This document shows positions 43,504-53,730 of a stretch of 64,000 bases of DNA, in pieces. The stretch is from Thalassospira povalilytica (GTDB lineage Bacteria > Pseudomonadota > Alphaproteobacteria > Rhodospirillales > Thalassospiraceae): NCBI RefSeq assembly GCF_002844235.1, contig NZ_PGTS01000009.1, positions 1-64,000 of the forward strand, given 5' to 3'. Under the pieces are notes generated by a model. That model did no database searches, had not been told where the DNA came from, and was given only the letters and a program-made list of their open reading frames with translations. Positions within the stretch are counted from its first letter, which is position 1. The number at the start of each line of letters is the position of its first letter. A program made the position numbers and the translations under genes.

Positions 43504-43994
43504 TGGCCGTCTTGATCACGCAAAAGCAGATCAATCGAAAGCCCCGGTCCGGCCATACCGTTGGTCAGGACCGGTTCGCAATGTTCGTTGATCCGGGCCG
43601 CGATGCGCTGGCGAAAGCCGGTAAAGCGTTTGGATTCCACCACATCAACCGGTTCATCAAGATGCACCTCGACCCGGAACACGCCCGGTGTCGGGGTCGC
43701 GGTCACAGAACGGATCATGCCGGTCACCGCATGACCAAGGTATGATCCGGCAAAGCGTTTGCCGATCCCAAGATCGGAAACATTGGTCGGGATATTGCGA
43801 CGCGCCATGGCAACGGCGGTATTCCAGTCGCGAAAACCGTGGCTTTGGGCGAGAAGTTCAAGCGACCCGGCATGTGATATCGCAACATCACGCGCAGCCA
43901 GGGCCTTGCGCAGGCGTTTTGCCTGTGCCTTGAAGCTTTCGGTCGGGTCGGTTTCGATATCCGCACGACCGATATTCAGACTGTTTGAAGTCAT
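43500..43994 (-). CDS. glyoxalase-related protein
   Basis: A 164-residue protein. Residues 20-65 (AKRLRKALAARDVAISHAGSLELLAQ... FRDWNTAVA) match the helical glyoxalase-related domain found in many proteobacterial hypothetical proteins. The C-terminal part (about 75-160) is beta-rich and unassigned. The ATG at 43994 follows GGAG by 6 bases; a GTG four codons earlier is less likely. It is coupled to the DUF123 gene. Confidence 0.6.
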   Translation of the reverse strand: MTSNSLNIGRADIETDPTESFKAQAKRLRKALAARDVAISHAGSLELLAQSHGFRDWNTAVAMARRNIPTNVSDLGIGKRFAGSYLGHAVTGMIRSVTATPTPGVFRVEVHLDEPVDVVESKRFTGFRQRIAARINEHCEPVLTNGMAGPGLSIDLLLRDQDGQ

Positions 43995-44302
43995 TTTCGT
44001 CTCCACACAGGAGGCCGGGTGTCCGCATTGCCGGGCCGTACCCTGATCGGGAAACGGGTCCGAAAGATTTCAAAGCACCACTTTACCAAAGGATCAACCT
44101 TGCGGACGGCAGGTGTGGGCAACCCAAGGCTGGCTAATTACCCCAATATCGGGCGCAAGACAAGCCTGCGCGCAACTTTGCGAGATGTTTGGGTAGTGCT
44201 GTTGCGCAGAAATTGACAGCCCCCGGGACAACAACATATACCAGAGAAAACAGGTTTTACCGGGCCCGTCCGGGCACCGGTCCATTATAAGGAATAAACG
44301 CC
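43995..44302. other. intergenic region before bolA
   Basis: About 310 bases between divergent genes. I see no gene, no strong hairpin and no clear promoter beyond AAGGA before bolA. Confidence 0.4.
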
Positions 44303-44536
44303 ATGGCCATGGAAGCCTATGAAATCGAAAGCATGATCAAGGAAGCTCTTCCTGATGCTGAAGTCCGGATCGAAGATCTGCGCGGTGATGGCGATCACTA
44401 TGCTGCAATTGTGGTGTCCGAACAGTTCCGCGGCAAAACCCGCGTGGTTCAGCACCAGATGGTCTATTCCGCGCTGAAAGGCAAAATGGGCGGTGATCTT
44501 CATGCCCTTGCCCTTCAGACCTCGGCGCCGGAATAA
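44303..44536 (+). CDS. BolA/IbaG-family protein
   Basis: A 77-residue BolA-like protein, a partner of monothiol glutaredoxins in [2Fe-2S] handling. The core LRGDGDHYAAIVVSEQFRGKTRVVQHQMVYSAL is typical, including the conserved His of QHQMVY. It is nearer IbaG than classical BolA by length. A CGFS glutaredoxin lies two genes downstream at 45709-46044. Start at 44303; a second ATG two codons later is also possible. Confidence 0.92.
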   Translation: MAMEAYEIESMIKEALPDAEVRIEDLRGDGDHYAAIVVSEQFRGKTRVVQHQMVYSALKGKMGGDLHALALQTSAPE

Positions 44537-44706
44537 GTCCCCCGATTGCCCTGATTACCAGACGCGCAAGCCACCCATTTGATGCGCGATGATGATTTTT
44601 TCGGGCGCCGACCAACCATCGGCGCCCGATCCCGTCAAGACCGGATTTGCCGCCACCCGACGACATCCGGCATGACCAGCCCCATTAACTGACCACGGCT
44701 CATCAA

Positions 44707-45615
44707 ATGTCATCACAAGATAAGCCGGCCCTGATCGGTGCCGGACCGCTCGCCGGACTTGGTGCCTTTACCATCTGGGGCATTTTCGGGCTGTATTTCA
44801 AAATGGTATCCTTTGCGGTGCCGCTTGAAATCCTGTCGCACCGGATCATCTGGTCGGCGGTTTTGACATTTGCAATGATCTTTGCCCTTGGCCGGCGCAA
44901 GCAACTCTGGGTGCTGATTTCATCGGCCAAGACGATTGGCCTTCTGTTTCTGAGCAGCCTTCTGGTGGCGGGCAACTGGGTGATTTACATCTGGGCGGTC
45001 AATACCGGCAATGCGCTTGAAGCAAGCCTTGGCTATTACATCATGCCGCTGATCATGCTGATCCTGGCGCGCATTTTCTTTGCCGAAAAGCTTAACCGCG
45101 TTCAGATCCTGTCTGTGGGTATTTGCGCACTCGGGGTTTTGAACCTTCTGGTTTCCTATGGGCATCTGCCCTGGATCGCGCTTAGCCTGTCGTCGCTGTT
45201 CGGGTTTTATGGCGTTATCCGCAAATTTGTTCCGGCCGATCCGATTGCCGGGCTTTTCGTTGAATGCGTGCTGATCACACCGATTGCCCTTGGTTACATG
45301 TTCTGGCTTGCCGCACAGGGTGAAATGGCATTTGGCCATACCGGCATGACCAACGATCTGTTGTTTATCGGACTTGGGGTCTGCACCACCATTCCGCTGG
45401 TTCTGTTTGCCTATGCCGCGCGCAATATGAAGTTTTCCGTCCTTGGTCTGATGCAGTATCTTAACCCGACCCTGCAATTCATTGTCGCGGTTCTGGTATT
45501 TGGCGAAACCTTTACCAGCGCGCATATGGTGACCTATGGGCTGGTGTGGTTCGGACTTGGCATTTTCACGTGGGATAACCTGCGCACTGTGCGCAAAAAC
45601 CGCCGCAACAGTTGA
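44707..45615 (+). CDS. rarD: EamA-family transporter RarD
   Basis: RarD-type protein (302 residues), ten transmembrane segments, of the EamA/DMT family. LAGLGAFTIWGIFGLYFKMV and NWVIYIWAVNTGNALEASLGYYIMPL are characteristic. Its substrate is not known despite an old link to chloramphenicol sensitivity. It is placed between the bolA-like and glutaredoxin genes. Confidence 0.93.
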   Translation: MSSQDKPALIGAGPLAGLGAFTIWGIFGLYFKMVSFAVPLEILSHRIIWSAVLTFAMIFALGRRKQLWVLISSAKTIGLLFLSSLLVAGNWVIYIWAVNTGNALEASLGYYIMPLIMLILARIFFAEKLNRVQILSVGICALGVLNLLVSYGHLPWIALSLSSLFGFYGVIRKFVPADPIAGLFVECVLITPIALGYMFWLAAQGEMAFGHTGMTNDLLFIGLGVCTTIPLVLFAYAARNMKFSVLGLMQYLNPTLQFIVAVLVFGETFTSAHMVTYGLVWFGLGIFTWDNLRTVRKNRRNS

Positions 45616-45708
45616 CAGAACCACAGGTTCCAGCCATATCTTCGGCCATAAAAGTTTAACCCGTTTTTCGCGGCCGAGAGATCGCCGCCCAAGCCAAGGA
45701 CAATCATT

Positions 45709-46044
45709 ATGACCGACAATCCGGTTTTCGATCGCATCCAGAAGGACATTGACGATAACGATATCGTTCTGTTCATGAAGGGAACTGCAATGTTCCCGCA
45801 GTGCGGTTTCTCTGCTGCTGTGGTTCAGGTCATGGCTGAACTCGGTGTTCAGTTCAAGGACGTGAACGTTCTGGTCGACCCGGCAATCCGTCAGGGCATC
45901 AAGGACTTCTCCAACTGGCCGACCATTCCGCAGCTTTACGTCAAGGGCGAGTTCCTTGGTGGCTGTGACATCGTCCGTGAGATGTTTGCATCGGGCGAAC
46001 TGGCCCAGCATCTTAAAGACAAGGGCGTTGCCGTCGCTGCCTAA
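45709..46044 (+). CDS. grxD: monothiol glutaredoxin Grx4 (GrxD)
   Basis: A 111-residue monothiol glutaredoxin that carries [2Fe-2S] clusters. The active-site CGFS motif is at 32-35, with the WPTIPQLYVKGEFLGGCDI signature after it. AAGGA lies about 9 bases before the ATG. The bolA-like protein encoded at 44303 is its probable partner. A terminator follows. Confidence 0.96.
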   Translation: MTDNPVFDRIQKDIDDNDIVLFMKGTAMFPQCGFSAAVVQVMAELGVQFKDVNVLVDPAIRQGIKDFSNWPTIPQLYVKGEFLGGCDIVREMFASGELAQHLKDKGVAVAA

Positions 46045-46064
46045 GGCGCGACCAGCCCGACATC

Positions 46065-46100
46065 AAACGCGCTGCGCGATGATCGCCAGCGCGTTTTTTT
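46065..46100 (+). terminator. terminator after grxD
   Basis: AAACGCGCTG pairs with CAGCGCGTTT across a 12-base loop, and seven T follow. Confidence 0.88.
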
Positions 46101-46246
46101 GTGCCTGTGATCCATCCAGCCCCATCCCGGGCACATCTTTTGCGTTCATTACAGGCACCCTCTTAAAACTATTTCTTGATGCCTGGCGCGCTCTCCCCCA
46201 TCCTTGAGGGATGCTATTCTTCGCGCAACAGGGGAAGTGACCGGGG

Positions 46247-48451
46247 ATGAAAGCAGCAATCAAATCAATAGCATGTCTTTTGCTAATGTCCGGCTTGGCA
46301 TGGCTTGCCAATCCACCGGCCCCCGCACAGGCACAAATGGCTGCAATTGCTGCCATCAGCGGATCGGACGATGCCCAAGCCCCGGCTTCAGATGCTACAA
46401 CCAATGGCGCACCCGACACCGTAGCTGCCGAAACGTTTAGCTATTATGCCTTCCTTGACGAAGGCATTAACCGCACCCAGGCCCATATCGACGCGACCCT
46501 GCGCGGGCTTGAAGCCTTTCCGCATGAAGTTGCCGCCACCCTTGATCTGATATCATCGGATGTCGGCAAGACCGGATTGATGTGGATTGCCCTGTTTACC
46601 GCGATATTTGTTGGTGTGGGCATTGTTGCCGAAGTGATATATCGCCGTTTTTCGGCATCGATATGTGCCTATCTTGAACGTCAATCCCCGCAAAAGTTTT
46701 CCGACCGACTCAAACAGATGGCGGCCCTTTGTGTTTTGTCGCTGCTGTCACTTGGTGTCTTTGCCATTGGGTCGGTGGGCACGTTCCTGATATTTGATTG
46801 GCCGCCGATCATGAAGGCCGCAATCCTGTCGTTGCTGACAGCATTCTTCCTGCTGCGCATCATCATGATTGTCCTGCAATTCCTGTTCGCGCCAAAGGCC
46901 GACGGCCTGCGCATGATCAATGTCGATCCGCAAACCGCAAGCGCCCTGACCGGAAGTCTGGCCTGGGCGGCGGGGATTTCGCTGTTTTCATTTGGCATTG
47001 CCGGGGTTTTCAGTGCCGCCCCCACCATGGTTCAAGGCGATATCATCCTGTTTGACCATGCCGTGGTGATTTCGGTGATTTCGTTTTGTGTTGCCACCTG
47101 GTGGCTGGGCCGGTTCTTTGCCCGCCATCAGTCCGGCGACGGGATCGAAAAGATCGCCCTTCCGACTTCGATTGCGCGGCTTTGGCCGGTGATTGTTTCG
47201 GCCTGGATCATCCTGATGGGCGGGGCTGCGATCATTGGTGCGGAACGCATTCTCAAGGCGCTGATCGCGATCGGGCTTGCCTGTGTGTTTGATGTGGTAT
47301 TTCGCAACATCATCGAAGGCCAGCACCGCATCAAGGTCAAAACAGCCCAACAGGAAGCAGACGCCCAAAACGCCATCGCACAGGCCGCGGCCCTTGAAAA
47401 CGATGCCGAATTCGAACCGATATCCCCCAAACTTCCTGTCTTTACCAAGGTTCTCAAACGCGGGGTAAGGTTGCTTGCGCTTGTATTTGTTCTGGCCAGC
47501 ATGTGGCGGATCTGGGGACTTGACCGGCTGGCCATGGCCGAGGATGCCGGCATTGTTGCCCGCATCATTGATGCGTCGACCGAAATCATCATGATCCTGC
47601 TGATTGCCGATCTGATCTGGTCATTGATCAAGGCATTCCTTGACGAACGCATGAGCGCGTCAAACGCCGGGCATGGCGGGGATGAAGGCGGCGGATCGGG
47701 GCTTTCGCGGGTTGAGACCCTGTTGCCGCTGCTAAAAAACTTTGCCCTGACCGTGATTGTCATCATGGTGGCGATGGTAACCTTGTCATCGCTTGGCGTT
47801 GATATCGGGCCGCTGATTGCCGGTGCCGGTGTGGTTGGCCTTGCCCTTGGCTTTGGCAGTCAGGCACTGGTGCGCGATGTGGTGGCCGGGGTTTTCTTCC
47901 TGCTTGATGATGCCTTCCGGCTTGGCGAATATATCGAAGTCGATAACCTGCGCGGGCGCGTTGAAAACATTTCAATCCGGTCCATGCAACTGCGCCATCA
48001 TCGCGGCCCGCTTCAGACCATCCCGTTTGGTGAAATCAAATCCATCGTCAATCACAGCCGCGACTGGGTGATCGTCAAACTGGAATTCCGGGTGCCGTTT
48101 GATACCGATGTGAACAAGATCAAGAAACTGGTCAAAAAGCTGTCGGCGGAACTTTTGAATGATCCGCTGATCGGTGACAGCTTCATCGAACCGCTGAAAT
48201 CCCAGGGCGTGCGCCGGATGGAAGAATTCAACATGGTGATCGGGCTGAAATACACCGCCAAACCCGGCGAACAATTCACCATCCGCAAGACCGTCTATCA
48301 AAGCGTGCTTGCGATGTTCAAGGAAAACGGCATCCAGATGGCATCGCGTAACGTCAAGGTCGACGTCCCTGCCGATGCCACCCCCGAACAGAAACACGAA
48401 GCCGTTGCCGCAGCCGCCCAACAGGCGTCCGAACAGCTCAACAAGCCATAG
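46247..48451 (+). CDS. MscS-family mechanosensitive channel
   Basis: A 734-residue large MscS-family channel. A signal peptide is likely (cleavage near AQAQM). A periplasmic stretch and about ten membrane segments follow. The pore helix and beta domain cover about 510-620, with SLGVDIGPLIAGAGVVGLALGFGSQ and LGEYIEVDNLRGRVENI. The C-terminal domain ends in an Ala/Gln-rich tail. It would release solutes on osmotic downshock. It stands alone between two terminators. Confidence 0.92.
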   Translation: MKAAIKSIACLLLMSGLAWLANPPAPAQAQMAAIAAISGSDDAQAPASDATTNGAPDTVAAETFSYYAFLDEGINRTQAHIDATLRGLEAFPHEVAATLDLISSDVGKTGLMWIALFTAIFVGVGIVAEVIYRRFSASICAYLERQSPQKFSDRLKQMAALCVLSLLSLGVFAIGSVGTFLIFDWPPIMKAAILSLLTAFFLLRIIMIVLQFLFAPKADGLRMINVDPQTASALTGSLAWAAGISLFSFGIAGVFSAAPTMVQGDIILFDHAVVISVISFCVATWWLGRFFARHQSGDGIEKIALPTSIARLWPVIVSAWIILMGGAAIIGAERILKALIAIGLACVFDVVFRNIIEGQHRIKVKTAQQEADAQNAIAQAAALENDAEFEPISPKLPVFTKVLKRGVRLLALVFVLASMWRIWGLDRLAMAEDAGIVARIIDASTEIIMILLIADLIWSLIKAFLDERMSASNAGHGGDEGGGSGLSRVETLLPLLKNFALTVIVIMVAMVTLSSLGVDIGPLIAGAGVVGLALGFGSQALVRDVVAGVFFLLDDAFRLGEYIEVDNLRGRVENISIRSMQLRHHRGPLQTIPFGEIKSIVNHSRDWVIVKLEFRVPFDTDVNKIKKLVKKLSAELLNDPLIGDSFIEPLKSQGVRRMEEFNMVIGLKYTAKPGEQFTIRKTVYQSVLAMFKENGIQMASRNVKVDVPADATPEQKHEAVAAAAQQASEQLNKP

Positions 48452-48510
48452 GCCATAAGAAAAGCCACAAACAAAAGACCGGCCGGCCCCGAAAAGCGGC
48501 CCAAAATACC

Positions 48511-48546
48511 AAAACCCCCGATGCATGATCCGCATCGGGGGTTTTA
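48511..48546 (+). terminator. terminator after MscS gene
   Basis: AAAACCCCCGATGC, a 7-base loop and GCATCGGGGGTTTT form a 14-bp stem flanked by A and T runs, so it can act in both directions. Confidence 0.9.
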
Positions 48547-48585
48547 TGGTCGGTCAGCGGCAATTTTACCATCGATCCGGACAAA

Positions 48586-48617
48586 CAAAAACGCCCGCTG
48601 TTTCCAGCGGGCGTCTT
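48586..48617 (-). terminator. terminator after rpsD
   Basis: AACGCCCGCTG / CAGCGGGCGT with loop TTTC. On the - strand it is followed by TTTTTGTTT, as expected for the end of the rpsD transcript. Confidence 0.85.
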
Positions 48618-48647
48618 CGTATCGTTTCGTCGCGAAATCCGTAAGGA

Positions 48648-49265
48648 TTAACGCGAGTAGAATTCGATGACCAGGTTCGGCTGCATCTGAACCGGGTACG
48701 GAATTTCTGCGAATTTCGGAACGCGAACGAAGGTCCCTTTGAAGGCTTTCGCATCAACGTCGAGATATTCCGGAATGTCACGCTCTGCAAGGTTGGCAGC
48801 TTCGAGAACCATCGGGATTTCACGCGAAGCGGATTTCACTTCGACAACGTCACCTTCTTTAACAAGGTAGGACGGAATGGTTACTTTCTTGCCGTTGACA
48901 AGAATGTGGCCGTGGTTAACGAACTGACGTGCAGCGAACACGGTCGGAACGAATTTCATGCGGTAGATAACTGCGTCAAGACGCTGTTCGAGAATACCAA
49001 CCAGATGCTCGGAGGTATCGCCCGGACGACGCGATGCTTCTTTGAAGTAACGCAGGAACTGTTTTTCGGAGATCGAACCGTAGTAGCCTTTGAGCTGCTG
49101 TTTAGCGAACAGCTGGGTACCATAGTCGGTCGGCTTCTTACGACGGGTTGCGCCATGCATGCCCGGTGCGTATTCGCGCTTGTTCAGCGGCGATTTTGCA
49201 CGACCCCAAAGGTTCACGCCAAGGCGGCGGTCAATCTTATGCTTTGCAGCAATACGTTTCGACAT
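48648..49265 (-). CDS. rpsD: 30S ribosomal protein S4
   Basis: S4 (205 residues) is a primary binder of 16S rRNA and nucleates the small subunit. The N-terminal part ([36 protein letters not shown]) and the S4 RNA-binding domain (about 95-160, [33 protein letters not shown]) are typical. It is a lone gene with its own terminator, as is common in alphaproteobacteria. Confidence 0.98.
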   Translation of the reverse strand: MSKRIAAKHKIDRRLGVNLWGRAKSPLNKREYAPGMHGATRRKKPTDYGTQLFAKQQLKGYYGSISEKQFLRYFKEASRRPGDTSEHLVGILEQRLDAVIYRMKFVPTVFAARQFVNHGHILVNGKKVTIPSYLVKEGDVVEVKSASREIPMVLEAANLAERDIPEYLDVDAKAFKGTFVRVPKFAEIPYPVQMQPNLVIEFYSR

Positions 49266-49559
49266 TTTGTAACTCTCTTTTTTTAAAGATCACTTATTGT
49301 CCCGATAGTTTCCAACCGCCCGAACAACAGGCATGCGGAACGGGGACGAAAACACCTGTTTCGACCCACTTTCTCGGAAGTGAGGCGCAATATAGAGATG
49401 ATTGATCAAGAGTCAAACATTAATCGCCGCACCGGACCTGCATGGAAGCCCTGCATTTCTGCGATCTTGGGCGATCTGTCCGATCGGGTCGATCACACCG
49501 CCCGGTCCGACCGCCACTTATCCCCGCTAACCGTCTGGAAGATATCGGCTTTGGCCTGA

Positions 49560-50342
49560 TCAATCCTTGGATTTGTATTTGCCTCCGCGCATGGCAACAA
49601 TCATCCCGCGCAGGGTTTGCACTTCCTGATGGGTCAGGTTGGCACGGTTGAAAATGTTGCGGATATTGCGCTGCATGTTCGGACGCTTTTCCTCGACCCG
49701 GAAGAATCCCGATGCATCAAGCTCGGCCTCCAGATGCACAAACAGGCGCTCCATATCATCCTTGGTCGCCGGGAAGGTGTCATTCATCATCATCTGATAA
49801 TCGGGCACATCGACACCGGCCTGCCACCATTCATAGCCGATCAGAAGAACTGCCTGCGCCAGATTAAGCGACGTGAAGCCGGGATTAAGCGGCACGGTCA
49901 CCACCGCATCGCCCATGGCGATATGTTCGTTACGAACGCCGGTCCGTTCCGGGCCGAACATCACGCCAACTTTTTCACCGCGCGAAATCACATTGCGCAT
50001 TTCCGGTGCCAGCCCCTTGGGGGTAAAGACCGGTTTGATCGCATCGCGCGTGCGTGCGGTTGTCACATAGACACGGTTCAGATCGGCAAGCGCATCTTCT
50101 TCGCGCTCGAACACCTTGGTGTTATCAATGACGATATCGGCACCCGATGCATTGGCCGTTGCCCGTTCATTGGGCCAGCCATCACGCGGGCGCACCAGAC
50201 GCAGATCAACCAGACCGCAATTCAACATCGCACGCGCTGCCTTGCCGATATTATCGCCAAGCTGCGGTTCAATCAGAATGATTACGGGCGGGTTGGCAAT
50301 GCCACCGGTTTCGGGTTTGGCACTCCCTACGGCGTCGCTCAT
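49560..50342 (-). CDS. trmJ: tRNA/rRNA 2'-O-methyltransferase, TrmJ type
   Basis: SPOUT-family methyltransferase (260 residues from this start). Trefoil-knot motifs are visible: IILIEPQLGDNIGKAARAMLNCGL, MFGPERTGVRNE and VPLNPGFTSLNLAQAV. TrmJ methylates position 32 of several tRNAs. The C-terminal 90 residues form the helical extension typical of TrmJ. GGAG lies 10 bases before the ATG at 50342; an ATG 18 codons upstream has no such site. Confidence 0.9.
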   Translation of the reverse strand: MSDAVGSAKPETGGIANPPVIILIEPQLGDNIGKAARAMLNCGLVDLRLVRPRDGWPNERATANASGADIVIDNTKVFEREEDALADLNRVYVTTARTRDAIKPVFTPKGLAPEMRNVISRGEKVGVMFGPERTGVRNEHIAMGDAVVTVPLNPGFTSLNLAQAVLLIGYEWWQAGVDVPDYQMMMNDTFPATKDDMERLFVHLEAELDASGFFRVEEKRPNMQRNIRNIFNRANLTHQEVQTLRGMIVAMRGGKYKSKD

Positions 50343-50547
50343 CGGGTCAGATCTCCGGTCGTGATATGCGGGTTGGTGACGGATATTCCCATCCATATTG
50401 GCGCTTACTTAGCAAAAGCCAACCGCTTGCGCCAGTCTCCTTAAGCCGGTCTTATTAAGCCCGTCGCCCTGCACCCATCGCCTGACACCAGTTCACCAGC
50501 ATCACGCCCCTTGCGATGCAGAGGCTGAACTTCCCAGCCCGGCCAAA

Positions 50548-50580
50548 TCAAAACGGCCGGGGCAATTCCCCCGGCCGTCA
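50548..50580 (-). terminator. terminator after cimA
   Basis: ACGGCCGGGG / CCCCGGCCGT with a short loop. On the - strand the stem is followed by TTTTGATTT. Confidence 0.8.
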
Positions 50581-50605
50581 TATGCATCATGCCATTTCAA
50601 ACCGC

Positions 50606-52219
50606 TCAGCCGTGCTGGCTACGCACGCCGGATTTGAACAGCTTGTAGGTAATGGAATCCCGAAGCGCGTTATAGGATGCCTCGATAATGTTGGTCGAAA
50701 CGCCGACTGTCGCCCAGTTATTGCCATCGGCATCGCGGCTTTCGATCATGACACGGGTCACCGCGCGCGTACCATCGCCGCGGGTTATGATGCGGACCTT
50801 ATAGTCGATCAGTTCGATCTGCTCGACCGCTTCGCGATATTCCGGCACCGTCACCAGAACCTTGCGAAGCGCCGCATCAAGGGCGTTGACCGGGCCGTTC
50901 CCTTCGGCGACCGACATATATTGTTCGTCACCGACCACGACCTTGACGGTGGCCTCACTCATGGTGATGACCTGTTCGTCCTGCTCATCGACCCAGCGCC
51001 GTTCGTCAATCACGCGGAATGATGTCACGCGGAAATAGCGATCAAGTTCGCCCCTGGCCTTGCGCGCCAGCAATTCAAAGCTGGCCTCGGCCCCGTCATA
51101 GGCATAGCCGTCAAATTCACGCTGTTTGACCGTTTCAACCAGTTTGCCGACTGCTTCGGATTTCGGATCGACTTCAACACCGATCTCGCGGAAACGAGCC
51201 AGAATGTTTGAACGGCCCGCCTGATCCGAGACCAGGATATGGCGCTGGTTGCCGACCAGTTCCGGTTCGACATGTTCGTAGCAGGCCGGGTTCTTTTCCA
51301 CCGCCGAGACATGCAAACCGCCCTTGTGGGCAAAGGCACTGTCACCGACATAGGCCGCCTGACGCAGCGGTTCACGGTTCAGGCGTTCGTCCAGAATATG
51401 GGAAATCCGGCGAAGATGGGTCAGTTGTTCGCGCGAAACACCAACATCATACCCCATCTTGAGCATAAGGGTCGGGATGATCGAAATCAGGTTGGCATTG
51501 CCGCACCGTTCACCCAGACCATTAAGCGTCCCTTGCACCTGTCGCGCACCAGCGCGGACCGCGGCCAAGGAGTTCGCAACCGCATTCTCGGTATCGTTAT
51601 GGCAATGAATGCCGACATTGCCGCCCGGAATGACCGTGCAGACATCGGTCACAATGTCAAAAATCTCGTCGGGCAATGTGCCGCCATTGGTGTCACACAG
51701 CACCACCCAGCGCGCCCCGGCATCATAGGCCGATTTGATCGCCGAAATCGCGTAATCACGGTTGGCCTTATAGCCGTCAAAGAAATGCTCGGCATCGAAC
51801 ATGACTTCGGAAACCTTTGATTTCAGATGGGCAATGGAGTCCGAAATCATCGCCAGATTTTCATCAAGCTCGATCCCGAGTGCCTCGGTCACCTGAAAAT
51901 CCCAGCTTTTTCCGACCATGCACACAATCGGTGCATTCTGCGCCAGGCTGGCAAGCCCCGGATCATTGGATGCCGAACGACCGGCACGACGGGTCATGCC
52001 AAAGGCTGTCAGTTTGGAATTTTTAAGCTTGGGCGGATTGGCAAAAAATGCATCATCGGTCGGGTTTGCCCCGGGCCAGCCGCCTTCGATATAGTCAATC
52101 GACAATTCGTCCAGTGCCTTGGCAATCGCGGTTTTGTCCGCGGCCGAAAAATCCACGCCCTGGGTCTGCTGCCCATCGCGCAAGGTACTGTCATAAAGAT
52201 AGACGCGCTTGTCTGACAT
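50606..52219 (-). CDS. cimA: (R)-citramalate synthase CimA
   Basis: CimA (537 residues) condenses pyruvate with acetyl-CoA to citramalate, an alternative entry to isoleucine. The catalytic barrel begins YDSTLRDGQQTQGV and contains the metal motif HCHND and GGNVGI. The C-terminal LeuA-type allosteric domain (about 390-530) includes EGNGPVNALDAALRK. The length fits CimA better than 2-isopropylmalate synthase. The ATG at 52219 follows TTGGA by 6 bases; another ATG lies two codons before. Confidence 0.92.
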   Translation of the reverse strand: MSDKRVYLYDSTLRDGQQTQGVDFSAADKTAIAKALDELSIDYIEGGWPGANPTDDAFFANPPKLKNSKLTAFGMTRRAGRSASNDPGLASLAQNAPIVCMVGKSWDFQVTEALGIELDENLAMISDSIAHLKSKVSEVMFDAEHFFDGYKANRDYAISAIKSAYDAGARWVVLCDTNGGTLPDEIFDIVTDVCTVIPGGNVGIHCHNDTENAVANSLAAVRAGARQVQGTLNGLGERCGNANLISIIPTLMLKMGYDVGVSREQLTHLRRISHILDERLNREPLRQAAYVGDSAFAHKGGLHVSAVEKNPACYEHVEPELVGNQRHILVSDQAGRSNILARFREIGVEVDPKSEAVGKLVETVKQREFDGYAYDGAEASFELLARKARGELDRYFRVTSFRVIDERRWVDEQDEQVITMSEATVKVVVGDEQYMSVAEGNGPVNALDAALRKVLVTVPEYREAVEQIELIDYKVRIITRGDGTRAVTRVMIESRDADGNNWATVGVSTNIIEASYNALRDSITYKLFKSGVRSQHG

Positions 52220-52526
52220 ATTCATTCCAACTGATCGATCATCTCTCTTCGGGATCCGGGCTTTACGTTACGGCAGCCCTGATCCGCAAACGGGTCTGGC
52301 AAATTGCCGCAAAACACCCCACAGCGCAACAGCATTACGCAAAATGGGGTTTTCGGGCAATTTCACACCCTATCCCCTCCCTAACCCATCTTTAGGATAG
52401 CGGACCTGTCCCCTTGAATGATTGTAACCCCCACCTATCAATGCTTAACTCTACTATACATTGCAAAGTGGCCGGGGACTGTTCCATAAATTGAAGTCGC
52501 CCGGTTGCGGTCTAGGGACATCGACG
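52220..52526. other. intergenic region upstream of cimA
   Basis: About 300 bases between divergent genes. It is richer in A/T than its surroundings. I found no leader peptide, T-box or attenuator hairpin for cimA, and no clear promoter. Confidence 0.4.
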
Positions 52527-52787
52527 ATGGCACATGAAGCCACCACCAGCGTTGATTTAATGATGCTTGCCGGACTTACCTGGGAACGTACGGGTAAGAA
52601 TTGCTGGACAGCTTCTGACAGGTTCGCCCATTACACCATTTTCCGCGATATCGACGAACGTTGGTACGGGGAATGGGAACGCGATGGCGAACGCATCCGC
52701 GCGAACTGGTCCTGTCCGATCCTGGAAACCTTTGCCGAATATATGGTCGATCACGCCCGGCGCAGCCCGACGGACGATCTGGACTGA
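52527..52787 (+). CDS. hypothetical protein
   Basis: An 86-residue soluble protein with no family I recognise. It is rich in Trp, Arg and acidic residues (ERWYGEWERDGERIRANWSC). AGGGA lies about 8 bases before the ATG at 52527; the frame is open upstream but poorly supported. It precedes the FrnE-type gene by about 200 bases. Confidence 0.55.
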   Translation: MAHEATTSVDLMMLAGLTWERTGKNCWTASDRFAHYTIFRDIDERWYGEWERDGERIRANWSCPILETFAEYMVDHARRSPTDDLD

Positions 52788-52994
52788 CTTTTTCCTACTT
52801 CACCCTGTTTATCCTGCGTCTGTCAGCCGGATTTTTTTGGCCCAATCCGGTAATGTTTGCGCCCGCGTGGTCCGGGGCATTTGGCATGCTGTGCCGGCCC
52901 GTTTTCTGACAATCGATTGCGATCAGTTCTTGCGTTTGAAGGCGGTTGCATTATGTGATGGGCAGGATCACACGAATAAACGCAAGGCTTACCA

Positions 52995-53690
52995 ATGACG
53001 AACGCCATTCCCATGCAGATCGACATCGTTTCGGACGTTGTCTGCCCCTGGTGCATTATCGGGTATAAAAACCTTGAAGATGCCATCAGCCGTCTTGATG
53101 GCGAGATCGACGTCAAACTGCGCTGGCATCCGTTCGAACTGAACCGCGACATGCCGCCAGAAGGCCAGGACCTCGCCGAGCATATCAAGGAAAAATACGG
53201 CCTGACCGCCGATCAGAGTGCGGATAACCGTGCGCGCATCACCATGATGGGCGAAAATGTCGGCTTCCCGATCCATTTCAGCTCGGACAGCCGCATCTAT
53301 AACACATTTGACGCCCACCGCCTGCTCTATTGGGCGGGCAAGGAAGGCGAGTACGGGCAGCAGACCGCCCTTAAACTCAACCTGTTTGCCGCCTATTTCC
53401 AGGGTGGCGACAACATGGCTGATCACGGTGTTCTCAAACGCGCGGTCGAGGAAGTCGGGCTTTCGCCGGACCGTGCGGCAGAAATCCTTGCCAGCGACGA
53501 ATTCGCCAAGGAAGTCCGCGCCGAAGAAGACGAGTTTGGCGAAGCAGGCATCAGCTCGGTCCCGACCTATGTCGTCAATGGCAAATTCGCAATTTCCGGC
53601 GGTCACCCGCCCGAAGTCTTTGAACAGGCCCTTTCCGAAATCGCCCGTCAGGGGGATGAAATCCTCGCAGAAGCCGAAAGCGAAGCCTGA
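52995..53690 (+). CDS. DsbA-family oxidoreductase, FrnE type
   Basis: A 231-residue thioredoxin-fold protein of the FrnE/2-hydroxychromene isomerase branch. The CPWC motif is at residues 17-20, and the cis-proline loop is SSVPTYVVNG. No signal peptide is present, so it is probably cytoplasmic. AAGG lies 8 bases before the ATG. A bidirectional terminator separates it from the lsr genes. Confidence 0.9.
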   Translation: MTNAIPMQIDIVSDVVCPWCIIGYKNLEDAISRLDGEIDVKLRWHPFELNRDMPPEGQDLAEHIKEKYGLTADQSADNRARITMMGENVGFPIHFSSDSRIYNTFDAHRLLYWAGKEGEYGQQTALKLNLFAAYFQGGDNMADHGVLKRAVEEVGLSPDRAAEILASDEFAKEVRAEEDEFGEAGISSVPTYVVNGKFAISGGHPPEVFEQALSEIARQGDEILAEAESEA

Positions 53691-53730
53691 TCAATCTGCA
53701 CAGCAAAGATCAGACACATTATATAATGCA

